A stretch of DNA of 64,000 nt from Methylobacterium brachiatum (GTDB taxonomy: Bacteria; Pseudomonadota; Alphaproteobacteria; Rhizobiales; Beijerinckiaceae), in NCBI RefSeq assembly GCF_020523825.1, contig NZ_JAJALK010000001.1:124001-188000 (forward strand), in the 5' to 3' direction. A program made the translations under genes and the position numbers. A model generated the notes under the pieces. The model made no database searches and had not been told where the DNA came from. It saw only the letters and a program-made list of their open reading frames with translations. Each line of letters begins with the position of its first letter. Position 1 is the first letter of the stretch. Shown piece after piece: positions 46,500-55,382 of the stretch.

Positions 46500-48533
46500 C
46501 TACCACCAGCCCCGCGAGACCGGCGCCGGCGCGGGCGTCCACAGACCGGGCTCGCCGTATTCCGGCGCGCTGTCGGCGCGGGCCGCCCGGCGGACGTGAC
46601 GACCCGGCGAGTCGTAATCGTCGTAGCGCGCGCTCGGCTCCGGCTCGGCGTAACGGCGTGGACGTGCGGCCTCGCGGCGGGGCGCCGGACGGGCCTGGGC
46701 CACCGGCGCAGCGTCGGGCTTGCGGCGCGCCTTCTCCTCCGGGAGCTTGGCGATCGCCGGCCCGCCACCGCCGGGGAGGCCCAGCGCCGCGCGCATCGGG
46801 GCGTCGTAGCCGTAGAGGTCCGGCAGGGTGCGGAACGTGCCGCCATCGTCCACGTAGGCGGTGAAATAAGCGAGGTGCACCGGCAGCTTGGCCGGCAGCC
46901 GGATCGTGCGCTCGCCCTTGCCGATCAGCTTCTTCAGACGCGCCTCGGACCAGTCCGGCAGGACCGCGTCGGCGAGGCGGAACGGATCGTCGACGCGGAC
47001 GCAGCCATGGCTGAAGTCGCGCTTGGCCGCTGAGAACAGCGAGCGGTTCGGCGTATCGTGCAGATAGACCGCGTGCTGGTTCGGGAACATGAACTTGATG
47101 AAGCCGAGCGCGTTGCGCTCCCCCGGCGGCTGGCGCAACGAGACGTGGCCGCCGCGGCGCACCACCTCGTAGCCGCCCCAGGTCTTGCCGCCGTAGCCCG
47201 CGAGCTTCGGCGCCATGGTCTTGAGGATGGAGGGCGGCACGTACCAGGACGGGTTGACCACCGCGTATTCCATCAGCCCCGAGAAGAGCGGCGTGCGCGA
47301 TTCCGGCTTGCCGACGATCACCCGGGCCTCGTCGCGCAGGCTGCCGCCGCGATAGGCGCGCAGGCGGTATTCCGGGACGTTGACCAGGATGTAGTCCGAT
47401 CCGAGGTCTCCCGGCAGCCAGCGCCAGCGTTCCATGTTGACGATCAGCTCGGCCTCGCTGCCGCTCGCCCGCGCTGGGCGGCCGGCATCGGCGAGGGCCA
47501 GGACGGTCTGGACGTTGAGCACGCCGTTTCCGGGCAGACCGCGGCCGCGCTGGAACTTGGCGACCGCGTCGGACACGACGGAATCGTACTCCTCCGGCTC
47601 GCCCGGCGGGCGGTCGAGGGTGCCGGCCGGGCGCGTCTCGAGGCCGAAATGCGCGCGCAGCAGCGGCACGCGCGGATCGCGCATGCCCACCCGCAGCGCG
47701 GGACCCGAGGGCAGGCGCAGGGGCTTCACGGCGGCGGCAGGCGCCGGCCCGCGCAAGCTCGCGAGCCGCGCCTTGAGGGCCAGATAGCCGGCCGTGGCCG
47801 GGTTGTAGCCCTGCAAGGCGTCGCCCGCCTTCGCGCCGGCATCAGCGAGCTTGGTCAGCACCGCGTCGGCATTCGGCAGGTCGAGCTGCGGGGTGATGAG
47901 ACGGGAGATCGACGCGAGGTTGACCCGGCCGCCGCGGGCGTCCCGGGCGTAGACCAGGGCCGCCGCCGAGAAGCGGAGATCGGCATCGGCCACGGCCTTC
48001 TCGTCGGGTTTCTCGGCGAGGTTCGGGACCGCATAGGCCCGGGCATCGAGCCCATCCTCGCCGGCGGCGGCCAGGCGCGCCGAAACCGATTTGGCGGCTT
48101 CCGTCCAGGCCCCGTCGGCGATCCAGAGCGGCTTGTAGGCGCGGGCCTCATAGAAGGCCCGGATCCCGTCGCGGTCCTTGCCGGTGAGCCGCAGCAGCAG
48201 CGGCGCGGATTCGCCGAACCGCGCCAAGACGGCCGCGGCCAGGGGATCGGTGGGAACGACCGGTGTCGTCGCCACCGGGGCCGGGGCCGGCTCGGCCTTC
48301 GGCGCCTCTGGCTTGTAGTCGGGCAGCGCGGTCGAGACCGGATCGGCCCCGGCCGGCTCCGGCTGCGGAGCCGGCTGCGAGGCCGGTACAGGCGCGGGCT
48401 CGGGCGGGCTCGCCGGGGTGCCGAGGGTCGCCGGATCGAGCGCCGCCGTTTCGGCGCTGAGCGCGCCTGCCGAGGCCAGCGTTCCGGTCATAAGGGCGGC
48501 CAGCGCGACGAGGCTGGAGCGCGGGACGCGCAT
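46500..48533 (-). CDS. L,D-transpeptidase (YcbB/YkuD type)
   Basis: 677 aa with a Sec signal peptide (SSLVALAALMTGTLASAGAL). A Pro/Ala-rich linker is followed by a YcbB-like scaffold, a peptidoglycan-binding block around VGMRDPRVPLLRAHFG, and the YkuD catalytic domain. The catalytic motif SHGCVRVDDPFRLAD places the nucleophile at Cys511. The C-terminal 90 residues are Arg/Pro/Tyr-rich and disordered. It forms 3-3 cross-links or attaches proteins to peptidoglycan in the periplasm. Confidence 0.92.
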   Translation of the reverse strand: MRVPRSSLVALAALMTGTLASAGALSAETAALDPATLGTPASPPEPAPVPASQPAPQPEPAGADPVSTALPDYKPEAPKAEPAPAPVATTPVVPTDPLAAAVLARFGESAPLLLRLTGKDRDGIRAFYEARAYKPLWIADGAWTEAAKSVSARLAAAGEDGLDARAYAVPNLAEKPDEKAVADADLRFSAAALVYARDARGGRVNLASISRLITPQLDLPNADAVLTKLADAGAKAGDALQGYNPATAGYLALKARLASLRGPAPAAAVKPLRLPSGPALRVGMRDPRVPLLRAHFGLETRPAGTLDRPPGEPEEYDSVVSDAVAKFQRGRGLPGNGVLNVQTVLALADAGRPARASGSEAELIVNMERWRWLPGDLGSDYILVNVPEYRLRAYRGGSLRDEARVIVGKPESRTPLFSGLMEYAVVNPSWYVPPSILKTMAPKLAGYGGKTWGGYEVVRRGGHVSLRQPPGERNALGFIKFMFPNQHAVYLHDTPNRSLFSAAKRDFSHGCVRVDDPFRLADAVLPDWSEARLKKLIGKGERTIRLPAKLPVHLAYFTAYVDDGGTFRTLPDLYGYDAPMRAALGLPGGGGPAIAKLPEEKARRKPDAAPVAQARPAPRREAARPRRYAEPEPSARYDDYDSPGRHVRRAARADSAPEYGEPGLWTPAPAPVSRGWW

Positions 48534-48774
48534 CGTGATCTCCCGGGACGCGGCGGCAGAGCCGCACGCTCAGATTGTGATTATCCGCTCAAGCGTGGCG
48601 TTGAGCAACTGCAGTCTTCGTCAGGTTAAATTCAGTTCTGATGTTGTGACATCTCATGGAAATGCCACACGAAGCGTAATGGATTGGTCGTGGCCGCGAG
48701 ATCGGCAGATCCGCGGAGGTGTTCCGAACGCCATCGCGTCCCGAACGGCACGGTGCGCTAGCACACCCGGCCGC

Positions 48775-50259
48775 TCAGGCGACGTCCTCGGTCTTCTCGT
48801 CGCCCTCCAGACCGAGGTCCTTCAGCTTGCGGTAGAGGGTGGATCGGCCGATTCCGAGGCGGCGCGACACCTCCGACATGCGTTGCCGGTAGAATTGCAG
48901 CGCGAAGCGGATGATCTCCGCTTCCAGCACATCCATGGTCTTCATCTCGCCGGTCTCCTCGGTGACCAGCGACATGGCGTGGGGATCGCGAACCTCGACG
49001 CGGACGATCTCGCGCACCGGTTCCGGTGCGTAGGCCGGCATCTGCGGTTGGGTGGGCGCCGCCGGAATGCGGACATCGAAGCCATCGACCTGGGCGGCGA
49101 TCTGCGGAAACTCGGCCACGGTCAGCTCGTCGCAATCGGCGAGCACGACGGCGCGGAACAGGGCGTTCTCCAGCTGGCGGACATTGCCCGGCCAGGGATA
49201 GCGCGTCAGCAGGGCCATCGCCTCCGGGGCGATCGCCCGCACCCGCTTGCCTTCCTCGGCGGAGAACCGGGCGCAGAAGGAGCGCACCAGATCCGGGATG
49301 TCCTCCCGGCGGGCGCGCAGGGGCGGCAGGGTCATGGGGAAGACGTTGAGGCGATAATACAGGTCCTCGCGGAATTTGCCTTCCTTCACGAGGTCGAGGA
49401 GCGACCGGTTCGTGGCCGAGATCAGCCGGATATCGACCCGGACCGAGCGCTTGCCGCCGACCGGATCGACCTCGCCCTCCTGGAGCGCGCGCAGCAGCTT
49501 CACCTGGGCGTCGAGGGGCAGCTCGCCGATCTCGTCCAGGAACAGGGTGCCGCCCGAGGCCTCGACGAACTTGCCGGCGTGTTTCTCGGTGGCGCCGGTG
49601 AACGCCCCCTTCTCGTGGCCGAACAGGGTCGACTCGACGAGGTTCTCCGGGATCGCCCCGCAATTGACCGTGACGAACGGCTTGCCGCGCCGGTCGCCGG
49701 AGCCCTGGATCGCGCGTGCCAGCACCTCCTTGCCGACGCCGGACTCGCCCTCGATCAGCACCGGGATGTTGGATTTGGCCGCCCGCTCGGCGAGGCGGAT
49801 CACCCGCTCCATGTCCGGGCTCTTGGAGGTCAGGTCCTTGAAGGTCAGCGCCCCGGAGGCGCGGCGGCGCATGCGGCGCACCTCCTCCTCCAGCACGTCC
49901 ACCCGCAGCGCGTTCTTGATCGAGACCTGCAGGCGCTCGGCGCCGGCCGGCTTGACCACGAAATCGACGGCCCCCGCCCGCATGGCGGTGACCACGGCGT
50001 CGATCGAGCCGTTCGAGGTCTGGACGATCACCGGGGTGTCGAGGCCGCCGCTGCGCATCTCGGCCAGCACCCCGAGCCCGTCGAGGCCCGGCATCACCAA
50101 GTCGAGAAGCACCACGTCCGCGCCCTCGGTCTTCAGCACCGTCAGGGCCTCCGCCCCGGTCTCCACAACCCGCGCGTTGAAGCCGAACCGGCGCACCGCC
50201 GCCTCGGCGAGGCGACGCTGAACCGGATCGTCGTCCACGATGAGGATTGTGGTGGACAT
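48775..50259 (-). CDS. Sigma-54-dependent response regulator (NtrC family)
   Basis: 494 aa from the ATG at 50259, preceded by AGGGAG. Receiver domain with DDD near residue 10 and phospho-Asp in VVLLDLVMPG near residue 52. AAA+ domain with Walker A GESGVGKE, the sigma-54 contact loop GAFTGAT, and Walker B GGTLFLDEIGE. C-terminal Fis-type helix-turn-helix (MSEVSRRLGIGRSTLYRKL). No partner kinase is adjacent; it diverges from pepF. Targets are unknown. Confidence 0.93.
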   Translation of the reverse strand: MSTTILIVDDDPVQRRLAEAAVRRFGFNARVVETGAEALTVLKTEGADVVLLDLVMPGLDGLGVLAEMRSGGLDTPVIVQTSNGSIDAVVTAMRAGAVDFVVKPAGAERLQVSIKNALRVDVLEEEVRRMRRRASGALTFKDLTSKSPDMERVIRLAERAAKSNIPVLIEGESGVGKEVLARAIQGSGDRRGKPFVTVNCGAIPENLVESTLFGHEKGAFTGATEKHAGKFVEASGGTLFLDEIGELPLDAQVKLLRALQEGEVDPVGGKRSVRVDIRLISATNRSLLDLVKEGKFREDLYYRLNVFPMTLPPLRARREDIPDLVRSFCARFSAEEGKRVRAIAPEAMALLTRYPWPGNVRQLENALFRAVVLADCDELTVAEFPQIAAQVDGFDVRIPAAPTQPQMPAYAPEPVREIVRVEVRDPHAMSLVTEETGEMKTMDVLEAEIIRFALQFYRQRMSEVSRRLGIGRSTLYRKLKDLGLEGDEKTEDVA

Positions 50260-50505
50260 GGCGGCTCCCTGCACGGCGCGTCAGGCCCGATACGGCGCGG
50301 GACCGGCCCGCGCCGCACCGCCTGAGTCGGCGAGTGTTTCGTTTCGAACCGTAGGGTGACCCAGAGACGTAAAGTGGCGCTTAACGACGTTTGCGCCGTG
50401 TCGTCACCGCGCCGGATGCGTCCGGGCGACCGGCCACGTTGAACGCGTGGCCGCGCGAGCGATATCAGGGTACGGGTCTGACACCCCCCAAAAGGATCGC
50501 GAGAC

Positions 50506-52368
50506 ATGATGCCGAGCACCACCGCTTCGCCGGTGAACGTCCGTCTGCCGGAGGGCGTGAGCGCCGCACGCGCCGCCGCCAAGGCCGTCGACCTCGGCCA
50601 TCTTCCGGAATGGGATCTGTCCGACCTCTATCCCGGCATCGAGGCGCCGGAATTTGCCGCCGACATGACCCGGGCCGAGGAGGAATGCCGGCGCTTCTCC
50701 GAGACCTATGCCGGCCGCATCGCCGCGCTGGCCTCCGCGCCGGACGCGTCGGAGCGTCTCGCCGAGGCGGTCCGCGCCTATGAGGGGATCGAGGATCTGC
50801 TCGGCAAGCTGATGTCGTTCGCCGGTCTGGTCTATTCCGGGGATACCACGGACGAGGCCCGGGCCAAGTTCTACGGCGACACCCGCGAGCGCCTGACCGA
50901 CGCCTCGGCCGACCTGCTGTTCTTCGCCCTCGAGCTGAACCGGATCGATGACGCCGTGATGGATGCGGCGATGGCCCAGGGACCGCTTGCCCATTACGCG
51001 CCCTGGATCGAGGACCTGCGCCGCGAGAAGCCCCATCAGCTCGACGACCGCACCGAGAAGCTGTTCCTCGAAAAATCCGTCACCGCGAACGCGGCCTGGG
51101 ACCGGCTGTTCAACGAGACGATCGCGGGCCTGCGCTTCACGGTCCAGGGCGAGCAGATGCCCCTCGAGCCGACCCTGAACAAGCTGCAGGACCCGGACGG
51201 CGCCGTCCGCAAGGAGGCGGCCGGGGCGATCAGCGAGGTTCTACGCAGCAATCTGCGCGTGTTCACGCTGATCACCAACACCCTGGCCAAGGACAAGGAA
51301 ATCTCGGACCGCTGGCGCGGCTTCAAGGATGTCGCCGACGCGCGCCATCTCGCCAACCGGGTCGAGCCGGGGGTGGTGGCGGCCCTGGTGGATGCCGTGC
51401 GGGAGGCCTATCCGCGGCTCTCGCACCGCTATTACCGGTTGAAGGCGAAATGGTTCGGGCAGGACGCGCTGCCCTACTGGGACCGGAACGCGCCGCTGCC
51501 GAAGGTCGAGCAGCGCACCATTCCCTGGACCGAGGCCCGCGATACGGTCCTGTCGGCCTACGATGCCTTCTCGCCGAAGATGGCCGGCATCGCGAAGCGC
51601 TTCTTCGACGAGAGCTGGATCGACGCGCCGACCCGGCCCGGCAAGGCGCCGGGCGCCTTCGCGCACCCGACCGTGCCGTCGGTCCATCCCTACGTGCTGG
51701 TCAATTACCAGGGCAAGCCGCGGGACGTGATGACGCTCGCCCACGAGCTGGGCCACGGCGTCCACCAGGTGCTGGCCGGACCGAACGGCGCCCTGATGGC
51801 GCCGACGCCCCTGACCCTGGCCGAGACCGCCAGCGTGTTCGGCGAGATGCTGACCTTCCGCAAGCTGCTCGCGGCGACCACGGACACGACCCAGCGCCGG
51901 GCCATGCTCGCCGCCAAGGTCGAGGACATGATCAACACGGTGGTGCGCCAGATCGCGTTCTACTCGTTCGAACGGAAGGTCCACCTGGCCCGCGCCAAGG
52001 GTGAGTTGACCAGCGACCAGATCAACGCCCTGTGGCTGTCGGTCCAGGCCGAATCCCTGGGGCCGGCCATCACGCTGGATGCGGGTTACGAGCCGTTCTG
52101 GGCCTATATCCCGCACTTCATCCACTCGCCGTTCTACGTCTACGCCTACGCGTTCGGCGATTGCCTGGTGAACTCGCTCTACGGTGTCTACGCGCAGGCG
52201 GAGCCGGGCTTCGTCGATCGCTACTTCGCCCTGCTCGCGGCGGGCGGCTCGAAGCCCTACGGGGAGTTGCTCGCCCCGTTCGGGCTCGACGCGAAGGACC
52301 CGGGCTTCTGGCAGATCGGCCTCGGGATGATCGAGGGGATGATCGTCGAGCTGGAGGGGATGGAATAG
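50506..52368 (+). CDS. pepF: M3-family oligoendopeptidase (PepF type)
   Basis: 620 aa. Cytoplasmic zinc peptidase cutting oligopeptides. HELGH zinc motif starts at His413 in LAHELGHGVHQVL, with the third ligand Glu in LAETASVFGEMLTF about 25 residues later. Other conserved parts: WDLSDLYPGIE near the N-terminus and HPYVLVNYQGKPRDVM. ATG at 50506 or 50509. Monocistronic between the regulator and the toxin-antitoxin module. Confidence 0.93.
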   Translation: MMPSTTASPVNVRLPEGVSAARAAAKAVDLGHLPEWDLSDLYPGIEAPEFAADMTRAEEECRRFSETYAGRIAALASAPDASERLAEAVRAYEGIEDLLGKLMSFAGLVYSGDTTDEARAKFYGDTRERLTDASADLLFFALELNRIDDAVMDAAMAQGPLAHYAPWIEDLRREKPHQLDDRTEKLFLEKSVTANAAWDRLFNETIAGLRFTVQGEQMPLEPTLNKLQDPDGAVRKEAAGAISEVLRSNLRVFTLITNTLAKDKEISDRWRGFKDVADARHLANRVEPGVVAALVDAVREAYPRLSHRYYRLKAKWFGQDALPYWDRNAPLPKVEQRTIPWTEARDTVLSAYDAFSPKMAGIAKRFFDESWIDAPTRPGKAPGAFAHPTVPSVHPYVLVNYQGKPRDVMTLAHELGHGVHQVLAGPNGALMAPTPLTLAETASVFGEMLTFRKLLAATTDTTQRRAMLAAKVEDMINTVVRQIAFYSFERKVHLARAKGELTSDQINALWLSVQAESLGPAITLDAGYEPFWAYIPHFIHSPFYVYAYAFGDCLVNSLYGVYAQAEPGFVDRYFALLAAGGSKPYGELLAPFGLDAKDPGFWQIGLGMIEGMIVELEGME

Positions 52369-52378
52369 TTCCAACCGC

Positions 52379-52415
52379 GAATTGTCAACGTTGCATTGTG
52401 CAACGTTGACAATTC
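52379..52415 (+). promoter_or_regulatory. 17+17 bp palindromic operator of the Doc toxin-antitoxin module
   Basis: GAATTGTCAACGTTGCA (52379-52395), 3-nt centre TTG, TGCAACGTTGACAATTC (52399-52415): arms match perfectly. Each arm contains the self-palindrome CAACGTTG, so two dimers could bind side by side. It lies 15 bp before the antitoxin start and 10 bp after pepF. Autorepression by the toxin-antitoxin complex is inferred. Confidence 0.8.
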
Positions 52416-52430
52416 CGACGGAGGCGATAC

Positions 52431-52877
52431 ATGGGAGTGGAGGAGAATCCCATGAATGCGAGCCACGCTGCCTTCTTCGAGCGGCCTGAAGCTGCCGCGC
52501 TCAAGCAGATCCTCACACAACCGGAGAAAATCCCACAATACGAGCTTCTGAGCCGCCTGGAGATCCCGGCAGTACAGGCCGTGATCTGGGATATCGAGCC
52601 GATCATCGAAGGGTTCGATCCGGCGATGCGCAATCATGCGATTCAGTCAACAGGCGCGCTGATCGGTGATCTGCTGACGGCACGCGGCTTCAGGGTCGCC
52701 CGCGACGCCCGTGGCGAGAAGCGTCGCGGCCGTGTGCGGAAGGCCAAGTTCGTCAAATCGGGTACGATCTGGGAATTGCCCGCGGAGCCGAACAACGGGC
52801 ATGCCGAGAAGGTCGCGTCCATTATGGACGGTATCATCAATCGGTATCGACATACGCTTGCCGAGTTGGCGAAATGA
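52431..52877 (+). CDS. Putative antitoxin of a Doc-type toxin, unrecognised family
   Basis: 148 aa from the ATG at 52431; an ATG at 52452 also has a good ribosome site (GGAGGAG). It does not look like Phd, AbrB or RHH antitoxins. N-terminal FFERPEAAALKQILTQPEKI and an acidic middle (VIWDIEPIIEGFDPAMRNHA) are followed by GALIGDLLTARGFRVARDAR, a basic stretch (EKRRGRVRKAKFVKSGTIWE) that could contact DNA, and a helical tail. The stop overlaps the toxin start (ATGA). Antitoxin function is inferred from position and operator. Confidence 0.65.
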   Translation: MGVEENPMNASHAAFFERPEAAALKQILTQPEKIPQYELLSRLEIPAVQAVIWDIEPIIEGFDPAMRNHAIQSTGALIGDLLTARGFRVARDARGEKRRGRVRKAKFVKSGTIWELPAEPNNGHAEKVASIMDGIINRYRHTLAELAK

Positions 52878-53278
52878 CGGATGACGAATCTGCGGACGAA
52901 CCGGAATGGTTGACTGTCGCTGACGTCGTCGATGCACATGCCAAGCAGCTTCGTATCTTCGGCGGAGCCCCTGGGCTCCGGGATCCGGGCGCGCTCGAAT
53001 CCGCTCTGGGTCGCCCGATCAACCGCTGGCGATACGAAGGTGCCGAGCTTCCCGAGCTCGCGGCGGCCTATGCCTTCGGCATCGTCCGCAATCACCTGTT
53101 TATGGACGGGAACAAGCGGGCGGGCTTCCTGGCCATGCTCGGTTTCCTGATCCTGAATGGCGTCCCCTTCGCTCCGGACCAAGCCGAGGCGACCGCGGTC
53201 ATCCTCGGCCTCGCCGCCGGCGAGATCGACGAATCCGGCCTGACCCGGTGGATCCGGGACAACTGGCCCGCCGGCTGA
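52874..53278 (+). CDS. Doc-family (Fic/DOC) toxin
   Basis: 134 aa, ATG overlapping the antitoxin stop. The catalytic Fic/Doc motif is NHLFMDGNKRAGFLAM with His74. EWLTVADVVDAHAKQLRIFGG and GLRDPGALESALGRP near the start are typical of Doc. Known Doc proteins phosphorylate EF-Tu and stop translation. The motif is intact, so the protein should be active unless bound by its partner. Confidence 0.9.
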   Translation: MTDDESADEPEWLTVADVVDAHAKQLRIFGGAPGLRDPGALESALGRPINRWRYEGAELPELAAAYAFGIVRNHLFMDGNKRAGFLAMLGFLILNGVPFAPDQAEATAVILGLAAGEIDESGLTRWIRDNWPAG

Positions 53279-53363
53279 GCTGCCGCGGCGCAGCGACCCG
53301 GCGGTCTGGTACGCCGACCGCAGACGCTTATGTCCGGACCAGCATCGAGGAAGATCCTGGACA

Positions 53364-54725
53364 ATGGCCGAGACCGATCGCGAAGCCAATCGCTTCTCCG
53401 CGCGCGCGGGGCGCTACGCCAGCGTGGGCGCCAATGTCGGCGGCGTCGCCGCCCGCATGGCCATGTCCCGGCTGTTCGGCAAAGAGGGCACGACCAGCGC
53501 CGCCGCCCTGGCGCAGGCGCTCGGCGGCCTGAAAGGACCGATCATGAAGGTGGCGCAGCTGCTCGCCACGATCCCGGACCTGCTGCCGCCCGAATATGCC
53601 GCCGAGCTCCAGAAGCTGCAGGCCGATGCGCCGCCCATGGGCGCGGCCTTCGTCAAGCGGCGGATGCAATCCGAGTTGGGACTGGGCTGGCAGGGCCGGT
53701 TCGGCAGCTTCGACCTGAAACCCGCCGCCGCGGCCTCGCTCGGCCAGGTCCATCGCGCCTCCACCAAGGAGGGCGAGCGGCTGGCGTGCAAGCTCCAGTA
53801 CCCGGACATGCAATCGGCCGTGGAGGCCGACCTCAAGCAGCTGGAGATCGCCTTCGCGCTTCATCGCCGGATGAACAGCTGGCTCGACACCCGTGAGATC
53901 GCCAAGGAGATCGGCGCGCGGGTGCGCGAGGAGCTGGATTACGAGCGCGAGGCCAAGCATGCGAGCCTCTACGGCGAGGTGCTCAAGGATATCGATGCGG
54001 TGCGGGTGCCGCGGGTCTTTCCCGATCTGTCGACCAAGCGTCTGCTGACCCTCGGCTGGCTCGACGGCGACAAGATCCTGGGCTTCGCCGAGGAGCCGGT
54101 GGAGGTGCGCAACCGCATCGCGCAGGCGATGTTCAAGGCGTGGTGGCACCCGTTCAGCCGCGCCGCCGTCATCCACGGCGACCCGCATCTCGGCAACTAC
54201 ACCGTCTTCTCGGAGGGCGGCGAGGCGGCCGGCATCAACCTGCTGGATTACGGCTGCGTGCGGATCTTCCATCCCCGCTTCGTCGGCGGCGTGGTCGACC
54301 TGTATCGCGGCCTGCTGGAGGAGGACGCGGCCAGAATCGTCCATGCCTACGAGGTCTGGGGCTTCAAGAATCTCGACAAGGAGAAGATCGAGATCCTGAA
54401 CATCTGGGCGCGCTTCATCTACGGGCCGCTCCTGGAGGATCGCACCCGCACCGTGGCGGACGGGGTCAAGCCCGGTGAATATGGCCGGCGCCAGGCGTTC
54501 CAGGTGCACCAGGCTCTGAAGGAGCGCGGCCCGGTGACCGTGCCGCAGGAATTCGTGTTCATGGATCGCGCCGCCGTCGGCCTCGGCGCCGTGTTCCTGC
54601 ATCTGCGCTCGGAGCTGAACTACCACCGCCTGTTCGAGGCCGAGATCGAGCATTTTTCGCTGGAGACGCTGGGCGAGCGGCAAAGCCAGATCCTGGCCCA
54701 GGCCGGATTGCCGAAACCGGCGTAA
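53364..54725 (+). CDS. AarF/ABC1/UbiB-family atypical kinase
   Basis: 453 aa. KGPIMKVAQLLATIPDLLPPE takes the place of the KxGQ motif, and PAAAASLGQVHRAS is the Ala-rich nucleotide loop that replaces the P-loop of normal kinases. The catalytic and metal sites are in VIHGDPHLGNYTV and LLDYGCVRIF. Relatives support ubiquinone synthesis or membrane lipid homeostasis. No ubi genes are nearby, so the role is open. No C-terminal membrane helices are seen. Confidence 0.87.
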   Translation: MAETDREANRFSARAGRYASVGANVGGVAARMAMSRLFGKEGTTSAAALAQALGGLKGPIMKVAQLLATIPDLLPPEYAAELQKLQADAPPMGAAFVKRRMQSELGLGWQGRFGSFDLKPAAAASLGQVHRASTKEGERLACKLQYPDMQSAVEADLKQLEIAFALHRRMNSWLDTREIAKEIGARVREELDYEREAKHASLYGEVLKDIDAVRVPRVFPDLSTKRLLTLGWLDGDKILGFAEEPVEVRNRIAQAMFKAWWHPFSRAAVIHGDPHLGNYTVFSEGGEAAGINLLDYGCVRIFHPRFVGGVVDLYRGLLEEDAARIVHAYEVWGFKNLDKEKIEILNIWARFIYGPLLEDRTRTVADGVKPGEYGRRQAFQVHQALKERGPVTVPQEFVFMDRAAVGLGAVFLHLRSELNYHRLFEAEIEHFSLETLGERQSQILAQAGLPKPA

Positions 54726-54848
54726 TCGCCCCCCGGAAGTCCACCGAGAGGGCGATCAACTTGCGTGCGTCCGATTGCGGCAGGAAAACGCTTGAGCTAC
54801 ATCCCGGGGTGACCACAAGAAGTCGCATCCAAGGGAAACGAGCGCACG

Positions 54849-55142
54849 ATGGCCGACAGTGAGACGGTGGCCGGGCACACCTACAGCCCGGCGATGGACG
54901 CCAACACCCACGAGCAGACCTACCGCGGCTTCGTTCGCTTCGTCGAGATCGGCACGGGCGTCGTCATTTGCTGGGTCCTGGCGCTGGCCGTGGGCGGTAT
55001 CCGCGAAGCCTGGCTGCTCGCGATTCTCAGCGTGATCGTATCGGGTGCGGCCGGCGCCGTCGGCGCCCTGGCCCCGGCCATCGGCTGGCGCGGCCCCCTC
55101 GTGGTCGGGATCCTGCTCTTCCTCTATCTCGCCTTCGCCTGA
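54849..55142 (+). CDS. aa3-type cytochrome c oxidase subunit IV-like protein
   Basis: 97 aa. The N-terminal MDANTHEQTYRGFVRFVEIG matches the short bacterial aa3 oxidase subunit IV motif, followed by three hydrophobic segments (TGVVICWVLALAV; LLAILSVIVSGAAGAVGAL; LVVGILLFLYLAFA). The extra helices make it about twice the usual size of roughly 45-60 aa. It is located 240 bp upstream of the transhydrogenase genes with no other oxidase gene nearby. Confidence 0.7.
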   Translation: MADSETVAGHTYSPAMDANTHEQTYRGFVRFVEIGTGVVICWVLALAVGGIREAWLLAILSVIVSGAAGAVGALAPAIGWRGPLVVGILLFLYLAFA

Positions 55143-55382
55143 GGCCGCGGGACCGGCCGCTCGCCCCTGGCCCTCCTCCGGAAAGGCGGTTGCCGGCTTT
55201 CAGGGCGCGATGCGGCGCCCGGCGGTCGAGCGGTCCGATGACGCATTGAAGCGTGGCAGTCTGAGCGACGTGCCACGGGTTACATTCGCTCTGGTTCCAT
55301 CAGCGCAACCTTCATTCGCGTCTCGAAAAGCCGTGCCGGTTCGCGCATTCGAGAGGCCAAGCTTATTCAGGGGAAGCCTCGC

